Source: Athripsodes cinereus
Taxonomy: Eukaryota > Arthropoda > Insecta > Trichoptera > Leptoceridae
NCBI GenBank assembly: GCA_947579605.1
Contig: OX388315.1
Coordinates: forward strand, 806,001 to 870,000
DNA: 64,000 bases
Reading direction: 5' to 3'
The notes beneath the pieces were generated by a model. That model did not search any database. It was not told where the DNA came from and was given only the letters and a program-made list of their open reading frames with translations. Below are positions 1-11,805 of the stretch, piece by piece. A program made the translations under genes and the position numbers. The first letter of the stretch is position 1. Every line of letters starts with the position of its first letter.

Positions 1-975
1 GGACAGGCCGATGTCCACACATAGAGCCAAAACGGTTGAAGAAGGTATATTTTGAATTTATTTACCTATATTCTCATAAACATTTTACCTAGTAACCATA
101 TATTTCTTTGCTAAACTGAATATTTTAAATGTCTTAAAATATGATGTTCTACGAATTTCTGTTCTTCACAGAAGACTCTTAAACTTAGCACTGAAAAGAA
201 TAATTCTTTTTAATAAAAAATGAGCCCACAATTATTGTGGGCTCATTTTTTTATCAAGAAGTCTATGGGGTGCTCACTGACCTTCCAAAATAAAAATATT
301 ATCAATTTATTCGTATAAAAAAAGGTCAATATTTACTTCTTTAGAAAGGAAACAAGTTCACTGGAAAAATATATTACGTTAAGCCAAATCGCTTCAAAAC
401 AATATTTTTTTGGTAATAATACTTGTAAAAGAATTCTTGATGATCTTTCTTAAGCGAAAACAAAAACAATCTTAGGAATTTTGGTTTCTATTTCAAGATC
501 TAGGAATTTGGGAAAATATTAGTGAATCCCGAATAAAAAAATAAAGGTTTTTTATTTCCAGGCGTAAAACCGAAAGTTATCGAAGATGGAAAAAGTAATG
601 AAATATTTTGAAAGTTCATCGGATATAAACCTACCCAAAACATTTGAGCTTTAGTTTTATTTTTAGTGTTGTATAGTAAATATGTTTTTGAATAAAAGTT
701 CATTAAAAGTCCTTTAAATATGAAATAAAGAAATGAAATTCACAAGAAAGGTCAAAACAAAAGTTTAATTGAAAGGACAATAAATGTAGCTTTAATGTAA
801 GGGTTTTCAAATAGCTACCTTTTACAGGATATTCAAGGGAAATTATTAATAAAGTAACTGTCCATGAGAGGTATACAAAAATGATCAAGCGCTTTATAAA
901 ATCTATTCATACACACATTAATGTATAGATCAATAGAAATATTAAAGAGAAAAAAAAACATATTGTACATACACA
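1..975. other. AT-rich stretch with no supported gene
   Basis: Apart from the hairpin at 215-251, no gene, RNA or recognisable repeat is seen. The minus-strand open frames at 500-703 and 703-888 have no domain, no splice context and a composition expected by chance. Confidence 0.5.
215..251. repeat. Perfect 18-bp inverted repeat (hairpin)
   Basis: Two 18-nt arms (215-232 and 234-251) are exact reverse complements around a single central T. The core of the arm is TGAGCCCACAAT, flanked by A and T runs. It looks like a bacterial terminator, but the context is eukaryotic. It could be a tiny MITE remnant; no function is implied. Confidence 0.6.
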
Positions 976-1140
976 CATATCATCACGCCGCGTCCTTCGT
1001 AGGGTAGGCAGAAAAGATCAAGCGCCACTAGCTTCTATTCTTGCACACATCTTGCACTTCCATCACTATCATAAAATTTCTCAAGCATGCTCTCCTACTC
1101 AATGGGCTCAACACGTGTCCGTCCCGGAGGATCTGGATTA
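976..1140 (-). mobile_element. LINE-A 3' end, truncated copy
   Basis: The minus strand matches the 3' end of the better copy at 14320-14640: CATGCATGAG-like codons, the block encoding a WRSILSAYP-like terminus, then GCGTGATG at the 3' end. Only the last ~55 codons remain and they are mutated. LINE-A is a non-LTR retrotransposon family found repeatedly in this window. Confidence 0.6.
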
Positions 1141-1189
1141 CTTAAACTTAAATTCTACATTCCTCTCATATTGCTAGCCGCACACAATC

Positions 1190-1345
1190 TCTCAGACGAC
1201 AGACTTCAATGCAGCGATGAGGTTAGCTACTCTTTTTTGTTGGCACGGAGAAGACAGCTGGTATATTTATAACATACAGCTGGTATATTAGCTTCTCTGC
1301 TTGTGGGATGTGGCGTGATGGTATAGAAGTAGTAATAAGTTTTTC
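1190..1345 (+). repeat. R1 retroposon copy, degraded
   Basis: It matches the repeat that is complete at 38985-39204: CAGCGATGAGG, then TGTTGGCACGGAGA, GCTTGTGGGATGTGGCGTG and a short TAG-like tail. A 15-bp segment containing ACAGCTGGTATAT is duplicated within it. Confidence 0.55.
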
Positions 1346-1367
1346 AAAGATGCAGGTATCTGATTTT

Positions 1368-1530
1368 TGTTTTAAAGCCAGATACAACTTTATACCTACA
1401 CCTTCCACAGAAAGCTAAAAAAACTTGTGTCTTGAAATGTCAGTTTGCCAACATCTGGGAACGAACCACGCACCATTTGTGCGCGAGATTGAGACTCTAC
1501 ATACCTCCAGGCTACCATCGAACTCAACTT
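1368..1530 (-). repeat. tRNA-derived SINE (SINE-T), degraded
   Basis: Read on the minus strand, it carries the tRNA-like head (TAGCCTGGAGGT, then a degraded B box near GGTTCGT) followed by the body seen in the copies at 38528, 41917, 46048, 48601, 54314 and 59371. Many substitutions mark it as old. Confidence 0.55.
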
Positions 1531-1540
1531 GTAGGTATAA

Positions 1541-1582
1541 ATAGATTATTTATTTATTTATTTATTAATAAATAAATAAATT
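1541..1582. repeat. (TTTA)n/(AAAT)n microsatellite palindrome
   Basis: A run of TTTA units switches to AAAT units at about 1565, so the tract is self-complementary. It is probably two retroelement tails meeting head to head, or a duplicated tail. Confidence 0.5.
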
Positions 1583-2030
1583 TGTACTTAAGCATGTGTA
1601 TTTCTGAACGTTCAGTATACGAAGGATTGATGTAATACATTGTCACTTGTCATGTAATTAGTCTCGATTGTAACAAGCCTTCGGGATATTAATTTAATTA
1701 CACAGATTCCTACTACATGTCTTGCTCAATCGAACATACCAAGTACATTGTATCGAACATGATATATTGATGAAAATGAAGCAATTTGGGAATTTCAGTA
1801 CAAAGACATTCAATATCTTCCTTAAGCGATGTTGCATGTTATTCTCTTGCGGTGTAAACAGTGAGGATGAAATCTCAATATTCTACCAATCATTAACTAC
1901 TCTCATTTCGTGTGCATGCATGAGGTGATACTCGGACTCACGAGCTTCTCATAACCCTTCTTTCAGTTGTTTTTTTTTTTCACAATTTACAATTTTTCGT
2001 TAACAAGAGAATGAGTGGTTGCAAAGACGA
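1583..2030. other. No gene seen
   Basis: AT-rich sequence with a T run near 1970-1980. The frame at 1722-1928 has no recognisable motif or splice context. Confidence 0.4.
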
Positions 2031-2034
2031 GTGT

Positions 2035-2300
2035 TGTGGCTAGAATGCGTTTACACAAGTTGCGATAGTTTCTAAATGTGAAACCAATGCACTATGTAAG
2101 GATAACGAAAAAGAAGTATTTATCTGAAAGAGGGGGTGTGAAAAAGCATGGATATCCGAGAGCTTCGTTGCTTGATCACGTGGATCAAATTCTCAAAGAC
2201 GACTGCGTGTTGTTGTCGAAAAAACGGCGTGTATGGATGAGAAATTGGATGAATGCAGAGGAAGCGTAAAGATAGATCAACATGGCATACCGCTCTCTCT
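2035..2300 (+). mobile_element. LINE-A 3' ORF fragment
   Basis: The plus strand encodes a mutated version of the LINE-A carboxy end, with SERGG, a LLDHVDQILKDD block and a KKRRVWMRNWMN block, matching the copies at 14340 and 30382. It ends at TCTGCCCACCCC, before the usual GCGTGATGG end. No reverse transcriptase core is present. Confidence 0.6.
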
Positions 2301-3660
2301 GCCCACCCCAGACTATTATTTTATTAGGAGTCCTTGGACTCCTAAAATATCCGAGAAATAAAGCTATTATTTTATTAATCTTCTTCATTGTCATCGAATG
2401 TTTCTCTCGGGAATACAACGAAGAAATAGACAGATGAAATAAATAGATAAACCAATGATGTCCGTGCTGATTGATAATACCTCTTTAAAACAAGGTTCGC
2501 TTTCTCACTTTCCTCCTAAGAAACTGAGTAAATTGTAGAAGAAAGTTTGGAAATAATAATTTATTTGGCAAAGCATTTATCTTCTTTAACTTCAACGAAA
2601 ACGGATGCCAAAAATACTAAGGTACACATCAGTGATGTGCTTTTCATACATGCATAAAACCACTGCAAGTTTTAACAGTTGCATTTATGTCTGCAAAACT
2701 TAGATTAAACTTGTAATTGTGTAATTTTTGTAATTGTATATATGTTTCCATATGATTGATATCTTTGTGAGATGTTTGCCCTAGTACAGGATATACCTGG
2801 TTGGGCAGCATCAATGAAAGTATGTATAAAGTTTGTAAAAAAAAAAAGTTACACTACATAAAACACTAAAGTACTATAATTATATAGACTTGAAATTCAA
2901 AGATAAATCGGTAATAATTACCAAAACACAGTAGTGTTGTAAGGTTTGATGAATATTTTTTAGGTGATATTTTATGACTTTGTGAAATAAACAGGATGTG
3001 CAATGCCCAAGAAGTAGTGGAAAAGAGACCATAAACATTTTTATGTTATGGAGAGAAGCAGCATTATAAGTATTATTATTAATTGTGGAAAATGTTTTCT
3101 CAGAAATTTAGTACTGTGTTATGGTTTTTTTATCATGTCATAACCCAGAAAAAAACAATCAAGCTGATCTCCAGTACTGTGCAAAACGCACAGCACGTGG
3201 AGATGACACAAAAATATCCTCCATAGTACAAGTGACAATCGACACTCCAACAACTGCGTTACTAGCTTGACCCATTGTCATCAATGGGTCGAAGTGTACT
3301 GTTCATTTTAGCATCGTTTAGTTTTTTGTTCAACATCCCTATCGCATCTTCCATTCCTCATAAAAAAACATTTCTTAGTTCTAATTTTCATTCAATAACG
3401 CATGGTATCAATGACTAATAATCATATACAATGAATGTCTGACCAGTATTTTTTTTAACCCTATCACTGCTATGTACATACATTGTTTAGTAGACCGAAC
3501 TTTTTTGAATAAATATTTATCATGATTATAAAAGGTACACAAAACCAACGTAAGTTATAAAAATCTAAAGGAATTTGTAACAAGTACATAGTGACCTACG
3601 TATTAATGTCTCTTATATAGCTATGATAGATTTATATATATATAGACGTGTGAAACTTTT
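2301..3660. other. No gene seen; one 9-bp hairpin
   Basis: AT-rich sequence without coding signal. A hairpin with 9-bp arms (GACCCATTG/CAATGGGTC) lies at 3269-3290 with a TCAT loop. Confidence 0.4.
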
Positions 3661-3671
3661 GTGATCTACTG

Positions 3672-3897
3672 CAGTGTTCCGCAAAGCATGTGCCGCGGCA
3701 CACTGGTGTACCGTGGTCATCACTTGGTGTGCCGCGGAAAAAAGGCAAGGTTTTGTGCAGATAATTCACCTAAAAATAGTTGAGATCTATGAGCGAGGCG
3801 CTTTGTTAACAAAAAACATTTTTTTTTCTTTGGTGTACCTCTAAAATTTCTTGATTTGATAGGTGTACCTTGAACTCAAAAAGTTTGCGGAACACTG
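3672..3897. mobile_element. hAT-type MITE with perfect 8-bp target duplication
   Basis: The 226-bp element starts CAGTGTTCCGCAAA and ends with the exact reverse complement TTTGCGGAACACTG. It is flanked by identical 8-bp copies of ATCTACTG (3664-3671 and 3898-3905). An 8-bp duplication and CAGTG...CACTG termini are hallmarks of hAT elements (established). It encodes no transposase, so it would need one in trans. The interior contains GTGCCGCGGCAC and related GC-rich blocks, unlike the surrounding DNA. Confidence 0.92.
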
Positions 3898-4254
3898 ATC
3901 TACTGTACCTAGATTGATAAACCTAAACGAATCTGAAAATAAGTAAGAAAAACTGTATCTCGTGGAAAACCCTGTAAAGAGTATACCTCAAAGTGTGAAT
4001 GGGAAGGGTTTCAGAAAAAAGCTAAAGACAAACCTTTTTGCTGGAAATTTTGGACGATAGACGCAAAATATAGCGCTTGTGAGATCAATTATGAGTGTCG
4101 GTGTTTAGGCAGTAGAATTCCATAGTGAAATAAAAATAAACGTTTTTTACTATATTGTTTTTATTGGGAGACTTGTAAGACGAAAGGCTTCTCCTTCAAT
4201 AAAAAAAAACAATAAAGTACAAAAAATATTTATTACCTATGTATTTTAATTTCA

Positions 4255-4440
4255 TCAGGCCCCTAGCACTTTTCTGTAATTTTTTGAGTGTCCTGTAACT
4301 ACTGTAAAAAGATTTTTGTAAAACACTCCCTGAAAAACATTGAAAATTTTCAATCCGGTGATGACGTGTGCCACCCATTTTGAAATTCTTTAGCTTTTTT
4401 TGGCACAAAGAGGATGATTTGCATGTTTTTTATATGCAGT
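4255..4440 (+). repeat. R1 retroposon-related copy, degraded
   Basis: It contains R1 landmarks in order: TTTTGAGTGTCCTGTAA, a GGCACAAAGAGGATGATTTGCATGTTT block and CAGTTAGTCC. The tail is lost where it meets the next LINE-A fragment. Confidence 0.45.
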
Positions 4441-4660
4441 TAGTCCACTTACGGGCAATGTCGTAATGGTATGAACGAATGAAAGAACTTTTTTTTAAGT
4501 AGCTGAGAAAGCGTGGACTTCCGCTAACTACGTAATTTGATCACGTGAATTCTCAAGATGATATAGAAGAATCGTAAAACACCGCCAAACGAGTATTAAG
4601 AATCGAATTCGGAGGAAACGAAATAAGCGTGTATGGATGGATTCCTCTGCTTTCTCCTTA
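4440..4660 (+). mobile_element. LINE-A fragment, strongly degraded
   Basis: The block ATTTGATCACGTGAATTCTCAAGATG corresponds to the DHVDQILKD region of LINE-A, followed by remnants ending near TCTGCTTTCTCC. The phrase ATATAGAAGAATCGTAAAAC at 4559 recurs at 5520, so this stretch was partly duplicated or shares a further repeat. Confidence 0.4.
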
Positions 4661-5870
4661 TCCCATTTAGTAGAAGGTGTGAGAGTATCGTACCTACTTA
4701 AAGTTAATTATTTTTCGTTAGGATAATGAGGACTTTCAAAATAAATATCCATTCATTTGATATTTCACACAAGTGGTGTAAACAGCTGATATACATCACT
4801 ACTAAGCTTTAATTCGTCCTCCCCGTGGCATACTTCGTTGCTAAAAAAAAATATTAAATATTTAAATACACGATATTTTACGAATTCCTGTCTTTGAACA
4901 GAACACTGGAAAATTTGCAGAAAAGAGTGGGAGACCCTTGCATTGCCAGAGATTTGACAGAATAATGAATTTCAGCAGAAAAATAAGTGAAAATGTAGGT
5001 AAAGAGTATAATAATTATAAATTCAAATCACTAAAAGTCCAAACTATAATACAAATTGAGTCTGACGTGGCTGAAAGTGAAAAGAATGAAGCTTTATTAT
5101 TATTGTAAAGAACCAGGTGGCTTTTTGAAGGAAGGAAAAAAAAGATGAAAAAAGTTTATGGAAACTTGTTCGTTCATAATACACCAAGTTTAACAGCTTT
5201 TTATTCATCGGAAATATATAATATAAGTTTATTTTTTTCCTTTTTGCTTAAATTCTCAATTAATCATCATCTATACACAGACCAAGACTTCCAATTTCCA
5301 TTTCATAGCCATATAAAAGAACAAACTTTCTTTTTATACCATTATTATTTAATACTAGTATTGCTTTACTCGGCTTCGTTCGGGAAATAAATATAAAAAG
5401 CTATGGCGTTGCGGGTCCCATGATGTGAAACATGCTGTCTACCAATCTGCAGCGCTAGAGCAATGTCACTGGTTATTGAAGCAAAACGGTAGCCGCCTTT
5501 ATTCCGGCGCCCTTGACAATATAGAAGAATCGTAAAACAGCGCCAAAAAACAAATCATCGGACATCATTAAATTTAATAATTTACACGTACAAATAAAAA
5601 AATATTCATTCAGATATGATTAAATTTAAACTTAAACAGTTAAATTTAAAAAGAAGCCACTTAAACACTCGCGTAGAAGTAAGCAATATGATGAATGGAA
5701 CCAAAAATATCTCGGTTGAAAGTACAAAATTCTACCTTAAATAAATTTGATGAACTCATTAGGTACATGTTTTTTTGTTATTATTGTATTTGTATTTTTA
5801 ACTCTATTTCCATTGTTTTGTCTCGCTTTTGATGCCTTACTGCTTTGTATTCTTTCGTGTATTTTTTTGT
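4661..5870. other. No gene seen
   Basis: AT-rich sequence. The 81-codon plus-strand frame at 5145-5390 is rich in Phe, Tyr and Leu as expected for AT-rich noise. The motif ATAGAAGAATCGTAAAACAGCGCC at 5523 repeats one at 4562. Confidence 0.4.
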
Positions 5871-6300
5871 GTTGTTCATTTTATCCTGTATAATTATGAT
5901 GAACCCAAGTGTCCCGTAAGGGAAGTGTGATTTTCTGAATGATGCGAGAGATGATATGGTTGCAGGCCTGACTGGTGACACTCCTCGCCCTTTGTGGTGT
6001 GAAGAGTTGGTCATGAACGCGAGAAACTTTGAATGTTTTCGAATGTTTGTGGACGTATGGAGATCTAGATGGGAGCTTCTCAGACGGCAGGGTAACCCTC
6101 CTGTCGACTGATTTGCTCTTCTACACGACTTGGTCCTTGGGGTGGCACTTTCGGGCGACTGTGCTGAGCTCTCCCTTTTCTTATCTGTTTTGTGTTTGTC
6201 TTTTCTCCACACAGGAGGTGAGTTTTTATTCCTTGCTGCCCTTGGTAAGTATATAGTGTGTGCACTTGCTTGTTGAGTTGAATATATTTTTGTAATCATA
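5871..6300. other. GC-richer block of unknown nature
   Basis: This block is less AT-rich than its neighbours and is open on the minus strand (5781-6299) and partly on the plus strand (6029-6256). No domain is recognised. It contains GTCCCGTAAGGGA, a phrase also seen near 9258. It abuts the solo LTR. A repeat remnant is the likeliest explanation. Confidence 0.35.
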
Positions 6301-8900
6301 TGTAGGCACTATTACGCAAGACGTAACGCCCGCGTATGCTACGTGCCTTGGACGAGCACACACTAGTTACGTTCCCACATAACATGTAATTATGCTACAT
6401 CCAACGGACGAGCACACAATTTATTACGTCCTATCGTGCACCAAATTTGCTACAACTAGAGGACGCAATAATTTAATATAAAAGCAAAATTAGAAAAATT
6501 AAACACGGCTTTCAAATCGAACTAGGAGGAGCAAAATAATCTCCGTGGTCCTTTCTGAGGGAAAGGCCGGGGCCAATTGTCTTATATTTGTTGTTCGATA
6601 TGTGTTCTCAACTACTGTTATATGTATGCTCGATAAGTCGTCTAGGGTTTTCTTACATTAAAAGTGCCTATACTCGTTATTTTGTCTAGGGGTTATCTTT
6701 AAGTGTATAGGGGCCTTTTACTTAACTTTGGCCGAGAGAGGCCTCTGTGTCATGCTTACCCTCAGTTCCACAAGCAGTCTGGCTACCAGGACCTCTTAAC
6801 TCTGTCACTTCCTTCTGTATACCAGTTATAACATATAGAATAAATTCCTCTTATTACATATCATAGTAACTTTATAGATATATCTATGTAAACAATCAAA
6901 ATTATATATCAAGTGAACTAAAGATTATCAAAAGTACATCATAACCCTCCAGGAAAGAGGATAAATTATTTCCATTGATGAAGTCGTTAATCTAGCTCTT
7001 TATTTTCTTCATAGCTGGATAATAGGGTCATCCATCCTTTGGTTGGTCAAGGATTCGAACCTCGGCGACAAGATAACTCAAGTTAGAAAATAGGTTATCT
7101 GATGTTTACATACAAGGAGGCGGAGGAATGTACTTTAGCATGATTAGAAGAATTGAAGCTACTTTTAGGTATATAAAATGGATTTCAACAGAAAGATAAA
7201 TTATGGTATGTGCTTCACATTTATTGTGTACATATATTATATAACAAGACAGTTACTTCCAAGGTAAACTTGTAGGGATTAATATTACTTACAATATGAA
7301 AAATTATGAAAGTCCTACAGAATTTACTTTGAGATATTAAAAACATTAATTGATAATACTCGGTTAGCCCAACCTCGGTATTAGATATAAATATTCAATA
7401 CCGGGACTACCATATACCCTTAAATTAATCAAATTGAGCCATTCATTCTTCATTCAACCTTAAGAACTTAAATTAATACACCAAGGAACATAATTATATA
7501 ACTAGTTTTATGATAACATGAACTCGAATATGGGTAAGAAATATCATTATATACACTATGCAATATAACATAAATAATATAGTCACTTACAGATGAAAGG
7601 GCGTATAGATGTCGAAATATACCAAGCCGTGTATATTATTGATGAGGAAGCAAGTGTACTTTGACGGAAGAGACCAGAGTCGTGAAAGAAAACATACTCT
7701 AGTGTCTCTATGGCGAGGGCAGGACATACCAAGAAGTATGGTGGTGTGAGCGGTGTCAGAACCTGGTAGGTTCTGTCCTCAGGACGGGTGATCTCTACTT
7801 CTCAAGAGGCATGAGAATTCCTAAACGTTCCTACACTGTTCTCAGTTTATAAAGTAGGGGGACGTCACTAATTCACTATTCTTTCCAAGAAAACATGGCA
7901 AGTCGTTTAATCGCTCCTCCAACAAAGGTCGTGACCGGAAAAGTTGGCAGAGGATTTCTACAAACACATGGAACTGAGAGTTACGACTGTATATCACAGC
8001 GACACCGATCTCTCGATACCCGACATTAAGTGGTACCCGTTGCAGTATAAGAAACACACTCAATATTTTAACTATAGTCAGTAATACTGGGGTAGTTATT
8101 ATGAAACTTTTATGAGGTCTAAATAAGATCAACCTCAATTAAAATTGTTCAGGTACAATGAATTAGAACACTTCACAATCGTTTAGCGGGTTGGCGGTAA
8201 ACAAAAGCCACGCCCGAAATGAAATTATGTCACAATAATGAAAACTTCCAGATGTTATTATTATATAACCACAAGAATAGTATTATATAACACAGGAGGA
8301 ATACATGCTTGTTCATATCACTATCTTGTCTATTAATTATTATTGACTATTAATCATTATTATTGTACAAGGATGTTGGCGGCAAAATTGGTCGCGCACG
8401 TAACGAACAAACAGATTTCTTTAAAATGTTATTATTATTACACACAGTAAGGATAGTTATATGTAACACTGGAGGATAACACGTTTGTTCATTACCACAT
8501 CGCGGCGTTCGACATTAATTAATTATTGTTAATATTATTATTGTGTCGGAACTTCTTAGATGGCTGTTCACGGCCAAGCCGGAGAGGGGACTGCCCTCTC
8601 TACGTCTGGACTAACCCATTGTTAGGGGGTAACTAACTGCGTCATGCCGATCTTCGGGAGCCGTTAGCCAAAAAATCCGTTGGACATCACGTGTCCTAAC
8701 GCTAAGACGAATACAGCATTGGTAACGAGTGCAAAAAACTTCGCCGCACGAGGGTACCCGATGATAACCGACATTGTGTTGAGAGAATATAATATTATTA
8801 TTATTATTATCGAGTGACGAAAAAGGACAACTAATGAGTATAGGTACAGTAGCGAATATGAACATATTACGCGTTGAGTATTTTAATGCGTAGCAGCACA
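6301..8900 (-). mobile_element. Diverged solo LTR of the 15805-27586 gypsy family
   Basis: The minus strand runs parallel to the LTRs at 15805-18305 and 25086-27586 from one end to the other. Shared blocks include GCGTTGAGTATTTTAATGCGTAGCA near 8870-8895, the GGCGGTAAA and CCACGCCC blocks near 8193, GGTTCGAATCC near 7051-7061, and CCAACGGACGAGCACACAAT near 6400. No primer-binding site or internal region adjoins either end, so it is a solo LTR made by recombination, or an end fragment. Exact borders are uncertain: with TGT...ACA ends the flanks are CATA and CATT, an imperfect 4-bp duplication. Confidence 0.75.
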
Positions 8901-10440
8901 CATTAATTTTGTAATAGTTTAAGTCCTTAGTACGTATTCGTACGTAACTGTAAGATAGACTTAAGAAAAGTTTTGTATATTTCTAGACGTAAGTTTTTCT
9001 TTAAAAAACCATGTACTATGTTGTGTAAATGTGTGTGTCATCCTCGGTGTGAGGTCTTCCACCAAGGGTACATCAAGGGAGTATTTTAATTGTCGAGTGG
9101 GTTTTTTTTTGCAGAGGAAATCCCATTAGGATAACCTCGAGCCCACTCTTTGGTAAAAAATAAATAAAAAATAAAGCTTTTGCTCTAGATTGACTGGATG
9201 ACATGAGAACTGATGTTCTTGAAACATCCGGGGGTAAGTGGTGGGAACCCCTCCCTTAATGTCCCGTAAGGGACCAATGGGGAATGATTCACAATGAACA
9301 ATAGATTTTTAAATGCACCGATATAGTTGTAATATCCGCAAACTTCATTGGTCAAATATTAATGAAATGTACAATTTTTTTTAATATTATGTGCCATACA
9401 ACTGTACGTTTTTATTGGTTACTGAGTAAAAAAAATAAATAAAAAAAGCTATCGACCACATCTTTGATTCACCCTCTGTATATTGATTGTATTTAATTTG
9501 AAAATATTTCTCTGTACAGTTGTTTTTAATCAATGTACGGTAAGGTTTAAATAATTGACAAATCCGATGATATTATGGTATTGCACAAATCTGATGATAC
9601 GGTGTCATAAAAAATATCTCTGTCAATACACAAGTTATTCATATGTGTATGAACGTATTAAAATATTTGTAAAGATTATTTAACTTTTCTTTTCACATTG
9701 TTATAATATTTTTATTATTATATTAAACAGTGGTTTCGCGAATTATTATTCTTCAAAGTATTGTAGATTTTCTCTTTTACTTCTTTTCGATATTTTGACC
9801 AATAAGATTTTTGCAAAAAGGGAAGCATTAAATTACAAGTTAAGCTTTTTACGTACAAATTGTTGTATTACAACATCAAAGTTTGATTTTTTTCGAGTAA
9901 GCTTATACCAAAAACACAATAATTTTTGGATAGATTTATTGTTTTAATTAAAAGGGAAATATATCATTGCTCCGCACCGCTCTCATCAACAGGCTTACAT
10001 TAAGTGTTTAAAAAAAGGAAGCCGAAAGTCTCTTGAAAGTCAGTTCGCGATTAATATAGTAAATTTATTTTCAAATAGTAGGTAATAAGGTAATTTTAAG
10101 TTATAAATAATCTATAATTTGTAACTTTATTAAAAAAAATTAAATAAAAATAAAAATAAATAAATAAAATAATAAATAAATAAATAAGACTTTATTGGTA
10201 CTTATCCAAATATTTGTGAAAATATTCAGTTTATTTTTATTGATTTAACATAAACTTTCACCAATTAGGTACCATCGGTCATCATTATTTACAACAAATA
10301 CTTCTACAAATTTTGCCAACAATGGAACTCGTTTTAGGGAGAATTCCGAGTGGTTAGCAACAATCTTTTCCAGTTTACATATATAAGAGCGTTAGTTAAT
10401 AATTAATATAATAATAACCTCTCGTGTGCCTATTGGACGA
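8901..10440. other. No gene seen; repeat remnants
   Basis: Contains the repeat phrase CTGGATGACATGAGAACTGATG...CATCCGGGGGTAAGTGGTGGGAA (about 9190-9265), which recurs at 10470-10530, 37720-37790 and 49680-49725. An A-rich simple repeat of AAAT and AAAAT units lies at 10130-10190. Confidence 0.45.
9190..9275. repeat. Dispersed repeat containing GAAACATCC.GGGG block
   Basis: Copies at 9190-9275, 10468-10535, 37718-37792 and 49678-49727 share TCTGGATGA, CTTGAAACATCC, AAGTGGTG and CCCTTAATG. No inverted ends or tail are seen, so the element class is unknown. Confidence 0.5.
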
Positions 10441-11109
10441 AAGTTTAGTACCTATTTGAAATGAATTCTGGATGACATGAGAATTGATGTTTTTGAAACA
10501 TCCAGGGGCAAGTGGTGGGAAGCCCTCCCTTAATGTATTTGAAATGAATCTCCTTTTTATTTATTCTCGAAAGTAGTTTTACTGGGGGTGAAAAAGATTT
10601 ACGATAAAAAACAAAGAAACACAAGTACAAACACACAATGATCAAAAGTAAAATTACAATAATGTAGCAAATATACGAACAAGTGATTCTTTAATACATC
10701 TACACTGTAAGTGACAAGTGAATGATAAGACAGACAGAGAGGCAAGACAGAGAAGGAGAGAGAAAATAGAAATGCTGACGGGCGGTCTTTCAGTGACGTT
10801 AAAGATTAAATCATCATCATCTTCATCACAACAAAGCTCAACTGAGCCGAGGATGGAGTAATCGGGAATGAAGAAGCTGATGAAAACAGAAGAAGAACAA
10901 TGACGAAGGAATATTTTGCAGATTGACAAGGGAAATACACCAATATTACAATTACAACAGATTAAAATACAATAAAACCCAGATGTTTTCAACTTTATAA
11001 TAGAGTTTTCCAGAATTTGCGAAGATTGCCAAAATCTGCCATAAAACTGTGAATAATTAAGTATTCTGTTTTGATTATGTAGGTAGGTACATGTCATTGT
11101 TTTGTAGTA

Positions 11110-11245
11110 AGTTGGAAGAAATCGCCACATAGTGATAATTTCGCCACTGCATATCGTCCTAGTATTTTACATTTTATTTTGTTTTGTTAACACTGTTATT
11201 TAATGATTATGTTACGATAAGAATAAAATTAATAAATACGAAAAT
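11110..11245 (+). mobile_element. LINE-G 3' UTR fragment
   Basis: The plus strand contains GGAAGAAATCGCC, GATAATTTCGCCACTGCA and CGTCCTAGT, then AACACTGTTAT. These are the reverse complement of the LINE-G 3' UTR at 15165-15290 and of the copies at 38930-39285 and 57430-57560. Confidence 0.6.
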
Positions 11246-11278
11246 TTATTTCAAAGATTTAGATGGCAATATTACATA

Positions 11279-11415
11279 ACCCCTATTCTATTTCGTTTTT
11301 AGTATTCTATAAACTCTAAAATATCGTATAAAATACGAATTTCAGTTCAAGTGATCTTAATTATTAAATTTAGGAAAGTTCTTATTTTTGTTTGAATCAA
11401 TATAGAATAGGGGGT
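11279..11415. mobile_element. MITE-like element with CCCTATTCTA ends
   Basis: Short inverted ends CCCTATTCTA (11281-11290) and TAGAATAGGG (11403-11412) bracket about 110 bp containing ACGAATTTCAGTTCAAGTG. A second copy shares the same interior and right end at 51082-51222. The family is not recognised and no convincing target duplication is seen. Confidence 0.5.
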
Positions 11416-11805
11416 AGTATCATCAGAATATTATGACTAAGACATGATTACGTAAAATGATCATGATTTCGGCATACGATGTCGAAAACAAAAAAGTTTG
11501 ACAATAGTTTTGTAAGTTGAAACGAGGTTACTATATTTTTTAAAATAGTAGAACTTAAGACGTTTGTGTTTCTTTAAGTAAAATGTGCGAAGTGTCGAAG
11601 CAATAATATCTTGGGGTTGTGCACAACTAGGTGGAGCGACCTGTTCCAGAAAATGGCAGGATCTTCTATTACGGATGCTCTTCGCATGGCCTAAGACAGA
11701 CACGAGTAGAAAGAGGTCACCAAAAGGACCGCTACCACCATCTTCAGACATGAGGATAAGGAATAATGCCTCTGGAGATAGACTTGTTTAATAACTTAAT
11801 AGTAG

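Noticed and set aside
2..43. Possible exon end at the left edge: 14 open codons followed by GTATAT
   Set aside because: Too short to judge, cut by the window border, and the donor is only a weak match; any frame is open over 40 nt by chance fairly often.
215..251. Rho-independent terminator
   Set aside because: Structure fits, but the window is eukaryotic, so a bacterial terminator is not meaningful here.
5781..6299. 172-codon minus-strand open frame
   Set aside because: Longest open frame of the left region, but no recognised motif, overlapping open frames on the other strand, and it sits in a GC-richer repeat-like block. Composition, not selection, probably keeps it open.
10654..11130. 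158-codon minus-strand open frame
   Set aside because: It runs into a LINE-G 3' UTR fragment on the opposite strand and shows no domain or splice context; hydrophobic and low-complexity stretches reflect AT-rich DNA.
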